In this document: one piece after another, positions 24,377 to 32,108 of the stretch | Position numbering within the stretch: the stretch's first letter is position 1 | How the letters are laid out: each line of letters begins with the position of its first letter | NCBI GenBank assembly: GCA_017479645.1 | Contig: JAFVBZ010000124.1 | Coordinates: 1-44,952, forward strand | Direction of reading: 5' to 3' | Origin: Ruminiclostridium sp. | GTDB taxonomy: Bacteria > Bacillota > Clostridia > Oscillospirales > Ruminococcaceae | DNA length: 44,952 nt | Translations under genes and position numbers: made by a program | Notes under the pieces: model-generated | What the model saw: the letters and a program-made list of their open reading frames with translations, nothing else | Database searches by the model: none | What the model was told of the DNA's origin: nothing

Positions 24377-26932
24377 ATGAAGATTGATAGCGGAAGAATG
24401 TTGAATGATTACATTCAACCGAACAAAAAGCAGTATTGCATACCCGTTTTCCAGCGCGACTATGCATGGACATCTGAGCAGTGCGAAAAACTCTTCGAGG
24501 ATATTGTTCTTGCATTTAAAAAGGACCGGCCACATTTCTGCGGTTCTTTCGTATATGCTCCGCTTAAGTCAAAGAATCATATTGACTATTTTATCATCAT
24601 CGATGGACAACAGAGATTTACGACATTGTATATACTGCTGAAAGCTCTTGCGGATTGCGCTAAAGACGAGTCTGAAAAAGATGCGCTGAAAAAATACCTC
24701 TTTAACGAAGATAAGTTTAACAGATATGGTATAGACGAGAAAAGCAAACTGAAGCTTAAGCCTGTTAAGACAGACAATGATCAACTTCAGCTACTGATGT
24801 CCGGTCAGATAGATGCTATGGATAAAAGTAGAAATGGTATCATCTACCATAACTACATGCTCTTTAAGGAGTTGACAAATGCATTTTTAAATGAGAATCC
24901 TGATAATTCTGTAATGATGATACATGACGGAATCGATAATTTAATTTGTGCCGATATTCGTCTGGATCAGGATGATGATGCTCAGGAAATCTTTGAGAGA
25001 ATCAATTCAACTGGAATCACATTGGGGCTTCCTGATCTGATCAGGAATTATGTATTGATGACTGACGATGACCAGGAAAGGCTTTATGAAGATTACTGGC
25101 TTATTACTCAAGAATTGCTTTCAAAAGATCGCCTTGAAAGCTACTTCTTGGATTACCTGAATATGAAATTGGATGGTTTTACTACAGAGAGTAACGCTTA
25201 TGCTGACTTCAAGCAAATATATAGGGATGGCAGATATACCAATGAATCTATGCTTCAGGAAATCCTTCATTATGCTAAGCAGTACCACACATTCTATTAC
25301 GGCGATAACAAACTGAGCGATGAAATAAATACTGCGCTTTCCGGTCTCCGAAAATTGAACCAGACGACAGTTTACCTTTTCCTATTCCATATCTTTGATG
25401 ATTTTGAGGCAGGAGTCATAGACCAGAAAGAGTTGGGGAAGATCCTAAATTTTCTGTTGAGCTACAGCATTCGCCGCCTGATCTGTGAGATCGGGTCGAA
25501 TTCATTGCGCGGGTTATATAAGACACTTTATAGCCGTGTCTTTAATCGTGCGGAAAACAAGGATCATTATTATGATGCGATAGTATCATTCCTTCTTCAG
25601 CTCACATCTAAAGACGCGATTCCGAATGATGCTGACTTTGTAATGGCGTTGAAGGAACGGAATCTTTACAGAAAGAATGCTCTCTGTAAATATCTTCTGG
25701 CCACTATTGAGAATCAAGGCAAAGAGCGTGTTATTACAGATAATCTGACAATTGAGCATATCATACCACAAAATAAGAACCTCTCGACTGCCTGGCAGAA
25801 AATGCTGGGAGAGGAATGGGAAACTGTACGTGACAGATATCTACATACCCTTGGAAATCTCACTCTGACTGGTTACAACAGTGAGCTTGGGGATAAACCA
25901 TTTCCCGAAAAGAAAGAATTATTGGCTGATACCGTCACACATATTGTGGTATTGTACAGCGATGTAAAAGATAAGGAACAGTGGAATGCCACAACTATTG
26001 AAAACAGGGCAAGCAGACTGGCTTCAGAGATCATACGATTGTTCCCTGTTGAGGCGCCAGAGGAAAAGATTGAGTTTAAGGATCCTAGATATTCGCTGTA
26101 TACAGTTGTAGATCCTCACGCTGCAACTTACAAGCATGTAAATTATTATGAGCTGTTGGGAGAGAGAGTAAACGTAGATAGTTTTGCTGTCATGGTAAGG
26201 TCTGTTGCTGAAAAGCTGTATGATCTGGATAGCAGTATTATTGAGCAGATGGCAAGTGCTCAGGAAGTTTTTCCAACGTGGCTTAATCCGGTATTTGCAT
26301 ATGATGAATCTTCTTTGCGGAATCCAATCAAGCTAAAGAAAGATGAAGATATATATATCAGTACCGGTTATTCTGCCTATGATTGCATTTGTTTCATCAG
26401 GGCGTTACTTAAGAAATATGACTTGGATTTGGAAGAAGATTTCGTCTACAGTGCAAGACCGACTGCTGGAAAAGACAATGAGTTTGACCGCAATGAAGCG
26501 GAAAAAGCATGGTGCATGAGTATGAAGGAGACGTCTTTGATAGGCTTCGACCCAAAGAACAGCAGTGGAAAGCTTGTGCGTTTCACTACACCTTATCTAG
26601 ATTCAATCATTCCGGAATCAAGCGGGAAATTGAGTCCGTGGAAGACACCAAACTTCTATTTCTATGAGATCGCAAATCAGAAGGGAGAAATGTTTGTTCA
26701 GTTGTACTTCTATTGCAAGAACATTAGTGACGAGATGAAAGAGGCATTTAATCATCTATCGGATATTCTTGATCTTGGTGAGCTGTCGAAGGGGTACAAG
26801 CTATATTTTAAGTCATCGAAATATCAGAATACCGATGACGATACCGCAGAAGGAATAGCTAGGCAACTAGATATTATGTTTACAGAAATACAAGAGTTTG
26901 AAAAGGAAGTTTCCGATAAGTGGAATGGTTAA
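24377..26932 (+). CDS. GmrSD-like DUF262/DUF1524 nuclease
   Basis: The protein is 851 residues. The start follows TGGAGG by about 12 nt; an extension to 24353 lacks a site. The DUF262 domain covers the first ~330 residues, with Y-C-I-P-V-F-Q-R-D-Y-A-W at 20-31 and the nucleotide-handling motif I-D-G-Q-Q-R-F-T-T at 75-83. A DUF1524 HNH-type nuclease follows with L-T-I-E-H-I-I-P-Q near 458 and L-G-N-L-T-L-T-G-Y-N. The C-terminal 250 residues are an additional alpha/beta domain I cannot assign. GmrSD-type proteins are NTP-dependent restriction enzymes acting on modified phage DNA, so it complements the type I system. It is the last gene of the cluster. Confidence 0.82.
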   Translation: MKIDSGRMLNDYIQPNKKQYCIPVFQRDYAWTSEQCEKLFEDIVLAFKKDRPHFCGSFVYAPLKSKNHIDYFIIIDGQQRFTTLYILLKALADCAKDESEKDALKKYLFNEDKFNRYGIDEKSKLKLKPVKTDNDQLQLLMSGQIDAMDKSRNGIIYHNYMLFKELTNAFLNENPDNSVMMIHDGIDNLICADIRLDQDDDAQEIFERINSTGITLGLPDLIRNYVLMTDDDQERLYEDYWLITQELLSKDRLESYFLDYLNMKLDGFTTESNAYADFKQIYRDGRYTNESMLQEILHYAKQYHTFYYGDNKLSDEINTALSGLRKLNQTTVYLFLFHIFDDFEAGVIDQKELGKILNFLLSYSIRRLICEIGSNSLRGLYKTLYSRVFNRAENKDHYYDAIVSFLLQLTSKDAIPNDADFVMALKERNLYRKNALCKYLLATIENQGKERVITDNLTIEHIIPQNKNLSTAWQKMLGEEWETVRDRYLHTLGNLTLTGYNSELGDKPFPEKKELLADTVTHIVVLYSDVKDKEQWNATTIENRASRLASEIIRLFPVEAPEEKIEFKDPRYSLYTVVDPHAATYKHVNYYELLGERVNVDSFAVMVRSVAEKLYDLDSSIIEQMASAQEVFPTWLNPVFAYDESSLRNPIKLKKDEDIYISTGYSAYDCICFIRALLKKYDLDLEEDFVYSARPTAGKDNEFDRNEAEKAWCMSMKETSLIGFDPKNSSGKLVRFTTPYLDSIIPESSGKLSPWKTPNFYFYEIANQKGEMFVQLYFYCKNISDEMKEAFNHLSDILDLGELSKGYKLYFKSSKYQNTDDDTAEGIARQLDIMFTEIQEFEKEVSDKWNG

Positions 26933-27102
26933 TCCGCGTAGCAATATTGGGATAATAATAACCTTGTTTAGAAGGGAGATCATGAGTGGGATATCTATTA
27001 AGCATACTATATTACAGAATTGTGTTTAGATTATGTAAATTGTATATACCCAGGTTTGATACTAATCCAAACAAGCAGCATAAATAGCCAAGCTGTTATA
27101 AC

Positions 27103-27435
27103 TTATATCGTTTTTTCCGCATGTTCGATAAGAGCTTCTAGCACCGCGAATATCCTATCCTGTTCTTTTTTCGGGAGTGCGTTAATTTTATCGAGGAGCA
27201 GCGAGCCTTTGATTTTATAGTTATCATTCAACACGCCATGCAAAAGCATATCAGCGGTAACGCCAAGTGTATTTGCAATATCCACGAGCATTGCCAATGA
27301 CGGTGCTTTATCGCCGCGTTCGAGTATTCCGATGTAGTTAGCGCTTACGCCAGTTTTCTCTGCAAGTTCGGATTGCTTTATTCCTTTTTCCGTGCGGAAT
27401 TTTTTGATATTAGTCCCGATAGATAATATATTCAT
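27103..27435 (-). CDS. XRE-family transcriptional regulator
   Basis: The protein is 110 residues. The N-terminal HTH has I-G-T-N-I-K-K-F-R-T-E-K-G, Q-S-E-L-A-E-K-T-G-V-S and Y-I-G-I-L-E-R-G-D-K-A-P-S-L-A-M-L. A helical C-terminal part (residues 75-110, K-E-Q-D-R-I-F-A-V-L-E-A-L) may dimerise. A GGTGGCG ribosome site precedes the start. It lies 139 bp downstream of the HEPN-motif gene in the same orientation, with its own likely promoter region, so it may regulate that gene. It is not related closely to the 68-residue regulator at 14541. Confidence 0.88.
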   Translation of the reverse strand: MNILSIGTNIKKFRTEKGIKQSELAEKTGVSANYIGILERGDKAPSLAMLVDIANTLGVTADMLLHGVLNDNYKIKGSLLLDKINALPKKEQDRIFAVLEALIEHAEKTI

Positions 27436-27574
27436 GATAAAGAAACGCCACCTTTGGAAATCTTAATCATTGATTTAGCTTGGAATAAATGGTAATGCAT
27501 TATAGAGGTTACTAATACTTTATTTGTCCCATATTCTAGCTAATCTGTATTTATATAGAATAGAATCTTTTTTG

Positions 27575-28435
27575 TTAATTTTCTTCCGATTGCCCCATTG
27601 TGTTTTTGATTGCTTTGATCAAATACTCAAAAGCACTAGAATAATCCTTGACATTATCATTGTTTTCATTATAATTATTTACCCAATGGAACAAATCTTT
27701 CATGGCATTAGCAAGTTCCACAGTATTAATTGCATTGTCGGGTAGTTTTACAGTGCTATCTATATCTTTTGATAGTTCAGAGTTTACTGATTCATATAAG
27801 TGTTTTATTTCTTTATATCTTTGAAAATTTATGTTATGTGCATGCATAACATCATTTCGGTATTCCTTCAATTGATTAAATCTTTTTTGGACAGATTCCA
27901 ACGAATCACTTGTTACCATTTTACTCCAATTCGTACATTCAGGTATCTTTTCTAAAGCATCTATAAGATCAGAACGAGAAATATGTGTCTTTACCAAATC
28001 TTTTGCTTCCTTTAAAAAAGAGCTATCAACAAATAGAATATTAGTAATCTCACCAAAATCTTTTTCTTCTAATTTGCTTATCTTTTGGTTTAGTGCAGGA
28101 TCATTGCACATGGCCGCTTTTATATATACAAATGTCCTCAAATGTCGCTCAAACGAATTAACCAATGGATATAGTTTCTTGTTAAAATAAGCTGATGCTT
28201 CATTAATGAGCGTGATTGGGCTAAACGAATTTATTATTATCTCGTCAAGGTCTGATAATTTCTTCGCAGTTGTCTCACTGCCACCAGTTAATTCGCACCT
28301 TAAGATCCAATAAGTGCTGTTTTCAGAATCAATGAAAAAGAACACAAACTCGTCATGAGAGGATGCAAAAGAATCTATGTATTCTTTTACCTTGTTACGA
28401 AGATTGTCGGTCAAAAAAAGGTATTCTATAACCAT
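27575..28435 (-). CDS. HEPN-motif protein, putative RNase-type defence effector
   Basis: The protein is 286 residues; the second Met is preferred since GGTGA lies 5 nt upstream. It has no signal peptide or membrane helix. The feature that stands out is R-N-D-V-M-H near residues 192-197, which fits the HEPN R-x4-H active-site motif, placed in a long helical region (E-Y-R-N-D-V-M-H-A-H). The N-terminal ~90 residues form an alternating alpha/beta segment, possibly a sensing domain. Many HEPN proteins in defence islands are RNases triggered by phage. I cannot assign a named family. Confidence 0.55.
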   Translation of the reverse strand: MVIEYLFLTDNLRNKVKEYIDSFASSHDEFVFFFIDSENSTYWILRCELTGGSETTAKKLSDLDEIIINSFSPITLINEASAYFNKKLYPLVNSFERHLRTFVYIKAAMCNDPALNQKISKLEEKDFGEITNILFVDSSFLKEAKDLVKTHISRSDLIDALEKIPECTNWSKMVTSDSLESVQKRFNQLKEYRNDVMHAHNINFQRYKEIKHLYESVNSELSKDIDSTVKLPDNAINTVELANAMKDLFHWVNNYNENNDNVKDYSSAFEYLIKAIKNTMGQSEEN

Positions 28436-28555
28436 ATAAATCACCATACCTTAGTTATATTTTTGTAAGTCTATGTGGCAATCATTGTAGAAATCCATGA
28501 TTATTTATAACATATTCTATAATATTTGAAATAGAAATTTGAACTATTATAAATA

Positions 28556-28584
28556 AGTATATCATAATAGCATATAATTGTCAA
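28556..28584 (-). promoter_or_regulatory. Promoter of the HEPN-motif gene with an internal TATYATRATA site
   Basis: On the minus strand TTGACA (28579-28584) and TATACT (28556-28561) are 17 bp apart. The spacer contains a TATYATRATA motif like those repeated at 30.7-31.8 kb, so a repressor site is possible. Confidence 0.75.
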
Positions 28585-28631
28585 TCTGAAAACGCTCAAA
28601 TTGCTTTGTTATAAGCGATTCTTCAAAAAAA

Positions 28632-29495
28632 CTAATACAAATAACTCTCCGCAATAACCGCGACTCTGTTATGACCGAGCTGCCTGCTCACTTCGAGCAT
28701 GGCGGCGCGGTCATATTTTTCTCCGGCGCGGTCCTTACGCATAATATATAACTCCTCCGGCGGGATCTCTTCAACCGGTCTCGCGAGCTCATAATACAGC
28801 CCTTTTGCGAAGTCGCCGCGGTACCGGTGATTCTGCAGCTTACCCGGGAGCGTGAGAAAAACATTCTCTTTTGGCAGAACAGCACCGGCCATTTTCAGAA
28901 TGTGTTCAGCATATTGAGTGCGAGCGGTCACAAAACGCTCCTTGCCGCCCTTGCCTTTGCGAACATGGGCGATAACGTCGCCGTTCTCATTCCTGTACAC
29001 ATCTTCACCCCTCAAACGTAGCATCTCACAGCGCCGAAGTCCACAGCCACGGTAAAAATCGACAATATCTTGATGCTTGCGCTCGTACTCCGGGTCGGGC
29101 TCTTTTCGTGAGCGCTTGATGGTCTTACGTTCCCGCTTGTCAAGATCGACACCGAAATCCTACATTCTGCAATCAAACAGTTTCGCCAACGCGGACGCGG
29201 CGGTGTGGACTGTGAACACCGAATAGTCGTTATCCTTCAGTTCGTTAAGATAAGTTCCGACATACTTCCGTGCATCGGCAATTGCTCTGACTGTCGGCAA
29301 ATCCTCGTTTTCTTTAAGCCAGTTCACGAACTGATGACACTGCTGCATATAGGTCTCGAAAGTCATGTGCGAGAATATGCCTTTTGGGTATTTCGTACCC
29401 TCCTCGCGCCGAGCCTTATACTTCGACTGACCGATACGAAGCTGACCATATATGATCGTGTTGACCTGGTGGTATAGAGATTTATGTTTCGACAT
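28632..29495 (-). pseudogene. Tyrosine recombinase interrupted by an amber codon
   Basis: One frame of 288 codons contains a single TAG at 29160-29162. Before it are 111 residues of an N-terminal SAM-like core-binding domain. After it come the linker and catalytic domain: G-C-G-L-R-R-C-E-M-L with the first catalytic Arg, K-G-G-K-E-R, R-Q-L-G-H-N-R and a final S-Y-L-Y nucleophile. The frame is otherwise clean, and the start has AGGAGGAAGAAAA. A single C-to-T change from CAG would explain the stop. The catalytic half could restart at 29024 but would lack DNA binding. This is a second, probably dead integrase of the island. Confidence 0.75.
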
Positions 29496-29556
29496 TTTTC
29501 TTCCTCCTCACAAAGTTTGTCATACATATTATGATAGCAAGCTCGTACAAATAAAA

Positions 29557-29687
29557 CAAACAGCCCCGTATCAGAGTTCACCTTATTTATAAGGGTGCCT
29601 TGAAGGGTTCTTTTATGCGTGCTTCCTGCACGCTTTTGAAAACCTTCTGTACGACATCCTGTCGTCTGTGCGGGGCTTAATTGTTTG
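29557..29687. ncRNA. Candidate folded RNA (or DNA) element with a closing stem and three hairpins
   Basis: The outer stem pairs CAAACA-GCCCCG (29557-29568) with CGGGGC (29671-29676) and TGTTTG (29682-29687), with a 5-nt bulge. Inside are CCTTAT/ATAAGG (29581-29594), a long stem built from GAAGG/CCTTC and GCGTGC/GCACGC (29602-29647) and ACGACA/TGTCGT (29651-29665). All stems are G+C- or length-supported and do not overlap. On the minus strand the element is upstream of the broken integrase and followed by T-rich sequence, so it could be its leader or a small RNA. I recognise no known family. Confidence 0.45.
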
Positions 29688-30271
29688 TAGGTCGAAAAAT
29701 GTCGGATATTTGCGTCCGGGCATAGTTCACCCTTGAAAATCGGGCGTTTTTGTTTTGTTTTTATAGGTTCTCACCGCGGCGATGATCGGTGACCTATGTT
29801 AATGTTGTTAAGTGCGCTCCGTGTGGGAGTGCGTTCAGAGCGTGCGTGCCCCCGCCGTGCTTAATGTTCCGTGCCATAAAAATCACCGCTTTCCCATAAT
29901 TTTTGGAAGATAAGTGGTTATGTCATCAGTTTCCGAGATCATACTCGTCCCGGGTCAGACTTCTATCCCAATTATCTCACCACGCAATGTCGACATCAAT
30001 GATCGAATTCAGAAGTTCCGGATCAATCCCCGTGATCTACAGTCACAAGAACATGATAAGCAAGCCGTGCTGTCGTGCGAGTACCATTGAAGGATCGAGA
30101 TCTTTGCTCGTCCTATTCGCCATACCGCCTCCGACAACATCAGTCCATGTGAATCTCCGTTCGTCATATAGCCTGTACCTTTATTATGATTACGATAACG
30201 CTCCGATAAGTCGAGATCTCATCGAAACGCCGGAACTTTTTTGTGTGTTGGTTATACAAATGCGTTTTGAG

Positions 30272-30537
30272 GGGGTTATCTACAACTCTAAGGAAAAATT
30301 GGATAACCCCATGGATGTATTTTATCAAGGAAGCACTCCCACGTGTGAAAACGTCTCTGATGCAGCTTGCCATCAGGGTTTGCTCGTATTTTTAAGTTTT
30401 CGCCCACGTAGGAATGCGGGTTTGCGCTATTGCAAGTATGCATTTCTTCGTGGGACACCTTTTCTTACAACCCTGTGTAGATGGAGTTATCCACGTACCC
30501 CCGCAAAACCGTAGATAACTCCATGGATGTATTTTAT
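30272..30537. repeat. Two copies of a hairpin plus conserved-tail unit
   Basis: Copy 1: GGGGTTATC (30272-30280) pairs with GATAACCCC (30302-30310). Copy 2: GGAGTTATC (30483-30491) pairs with GATAACTCC (30514-30522). Loops are 21 and 22 nt. Each is followed by ATGGATGTATTTTAT and a looser AAGCA-TCCC-ACG segment. The one base that differs in the stem changes on both sides (G-C to A-T). The copies are about 211 bp apart. Confidence 0.65.
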
Positions 30538-30708
30538 AAAAAGAAGCAATCCCCACGCCGAAAGAGGCTCTGATGTGTCTGATCATGCGGCTTTCCGCCG
30601 TTTTAGCTATTGTCGCACCGTCGAATAATGTCGAATATCAGCCAATGTCTTCCAAATAATTAACTATCATTTTCTATCATAGGCGATAATTATTTATTCT
30701 CCATTCCC

Positions 30709-31031
30709 GCTATCATAATAGAACAGAATGGTGTCAATTTTGGGAGTTTTTTCAGGATGCGGGGAAATTCTCCTGATCGCCAATTTCGCTATCATAATAT
30801 GTTTGATTCCAAAAATGCGATCTTTTATAAAAATTCCTTGAAAGGCGCTTAGCGTGATCATAATAGTAATGACCGATGTAAACTTTATGTTTATGATAAT
30901 TCTGGCTTTTGCGAGAAAAATCATTCAATCGCCAATTTCGCTATCATAATAGGAATGAATGGCATCATTTCTATGATGATTTAACCTGATGAGGAAGAGT
31001 TCTCTTGATTGCCATTCTTGTTATCATAATA
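30709..31031 (+). repeat. Array of GCTATCATAATA motifs at about 80-bp spacing
   Basis: The motif or a close variant begins at 30709, 30788, 30854 (weaker), 30940 and 31020. The units 30709-30787 and 30940-31019 are similar along their full ~80 bp (about 65-70% by eye, including a shared ATGG and a CTTGAT/CCTGAT-GCCA end). The inner TATYATRATA is self-complementary as a class. More copies lie at 31792 (plus), 29528-29539 (minus, before the broken integrase) and 28559 (in the HEPN promoter). The array ends at a ParM-like gene, so a partition site or iteron set is plausible. Confidence 0.6.
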
Positions 31032-31071
31032 TGGTTGGCGCCACCCAAAACAAATGAAAGGACGTGTCTAT

Positions 31072-31758
31072 ATGTTATCAGACATTCTTAAAGCAAAACG
31101 GCAGATGAGATCATCCGCCAATCCATTCGTTCCCAAAACATGGGTCGTATCAATGGACGTTGGGTATTCGAGCATAGCGGCTGTCTCGCCGAACAAGCTG
31201 TTCTCGATACCAATGAGTGTACGGAAATCGGAGATCACGGATATCAACGATATCCTGCCCGACAAAGAGGTCATCCGGTATAGATCTCCCGACGGAACGA
31301 TCTATGATGTCGGCGGTAGTTGGTCGGCAGAACGGGAAGAACGTGAGAAGTACATATCGGGCTGTGGGTATTGGGAGCAGGTCGATATGCTGCGGATACT
31401 CACCGAGACTGCGCTGGGAGTTTCGTTGTTCAACAACTTCGCGCGGTGTTACAACGATGAAACGATACGGGCTGTTTGCTGTCTTCCGCCGGAATACGAA
31501 GAGAGCAGCAACTTTACTATGCTGAAAACTATGCTTGAAGGTTATCACAAATTCAGCCTGCTGCCAGCGGGATCGAGCAATTGGCTGAAATTCGACTTTG
31601 CTGTAAAGTCCGCAGTCGTAATGCCGAAGAGCTTTGCAAATTCGTATTTCGACCTGTACTGCGATAAAACGACACATTCCGACATCATCAACGGCAACCC
31701 ACCGATGTTTCGCAGCAGTATTGGGCTTTATCTTCACTATTTCAGTCGTTATTCTTAA
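31072..31758 (+). pseudogene. ParM/StbA-like actin, C-terminally truncated
   Basis: The frame has 228 residues from the ATG preceded by AAAGGA; an ATG at 31054 is also possible. M-D-V-G-Y-S-S near residue 29 is the phosphate-1 motif of ParM-type actins. The following V-S-P-N-K-L-F-S-I-P-M-S-V, D-G-T-I-Y-D-V-G-G and A-V-C-C-L-P-P-E-Y match the first subdomain of plasmid actins. The second subdomain (phosphate-2 and adenosine motifs) is absent: after P-P-M-F the sequence is unlike an actin and ends. Plasmid actins are 310-380 residues, so this one should not polymerise. No ParR-like gene follows. Confidence 0.55.
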
Positions 31759-31856
31759 TATGACGAGGGCGCGCCTTATCCGGTGCTCGCCGCTATCATA
31801 ATATAGATGTAACGAAAGTGACTTTTCACAAAGTCCGGAAAAGGGAGGTGAAACAA

Positions 31857-32027
31857 ATGCTTGAGAAGTACCCCGAGTTAATATCTATAACTCAGCTCTG
31901 TGAGATACTCGGTATCGGCAGAGTAAAGGCTTATCAGCTCCTAAAAGCTAACATTATAAAGTGTAAGCGGATAGGAAAAAAGTACATAATTCCCAAGAAG
32001 TCTGTAATAGAATTTTTGGACATGTAG
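31857..32027 (+). CDS. Excisionase-like small helix-turn-helix protein
   Basis: The protein is 56 residues. The start after GGGAGGTGAAACAA was chosen over the longer frame from 31818. I-S-I-T-Q-L-C-E-I-L-G-I-G-R-V-K-A-Y-Q-L-L-K is a winged HTH (HTH_17, excisionase/MerR-like), and K-R-I-G-K-K-Y-I-I-P-K-K-S-V-I-E-F-L is the wing and last helix. Proteins of this kind direct excision by the neighbouring integrase. A large hairpin separates it from the integrase gene. A TATYATRATA motif lies about 55 bp upstream. Confidence 0.8.
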   Translation: MLEKYPELISITQLCEILGIGRVKAYQLLKANIIKCKRIGKKYIIPKKSVIEFLDM

Positions 32028-32034
32028 TACTATT

Positions 32035-32089
32035 GAACTCCGGCCGCCGTAATGTTATAATAATGTTATGGCGGCCATTTACGGAGTTC
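32035..32089 (+). promoter_or_regulatory. Large hairpin between excisionase and integrase genes
   Basis: GAACTCC-GGCCGCC (32035-32048) pairs with GGCGGCC (32070-32076) and GGAGTTC (32083-32089), with a 6-nt bulge. The loop holds TATAAT. It ends 20 bp before the integrase start, next to the AAAGGAG ribosome site, so it could limit integrase expression by termination or by blocking translation. No T-run follows. Confidence 0.6.
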
Positions 32090-32108
32090 AGAAAGGAGAA
32101 ATGGCAAA

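Larger units (their letters stand above)
29496..31071. other. About 1.5 kb non-coding, repeat-rich region
   Basis: I find no convincing gene here. A 203-codon plus-strand frame (29903-30514) has no ribosome site and no recognisable composition, and it crosses the hairpins. A minus-strand frame at about 29920-30105 reads like decayed protein with three stops. The region contains a four-stem folded element (29557-29687), two copies of a hairpin unit (30272-30537), and an array of TATYATRATA motifs (30709-31031) leading into a ParM-like gene. It resembles the control region of a plasmid-like element more than a stretch of lost genes. Confidence 0.55.

Noticed and set aside
29903-30514. 203-codon plus-strand frame in the non-coding region
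   Set aside because: Cys/Ser/Arg-rich composition without family resemblance, no ribosome site, and it includes both arms of the repeated hairpins.
30661-31031. CRISPR array
   Set aside because: The repeats are short, imperfect and about 80 bp apart with related, not unique, spacers; no cas genes in the window.
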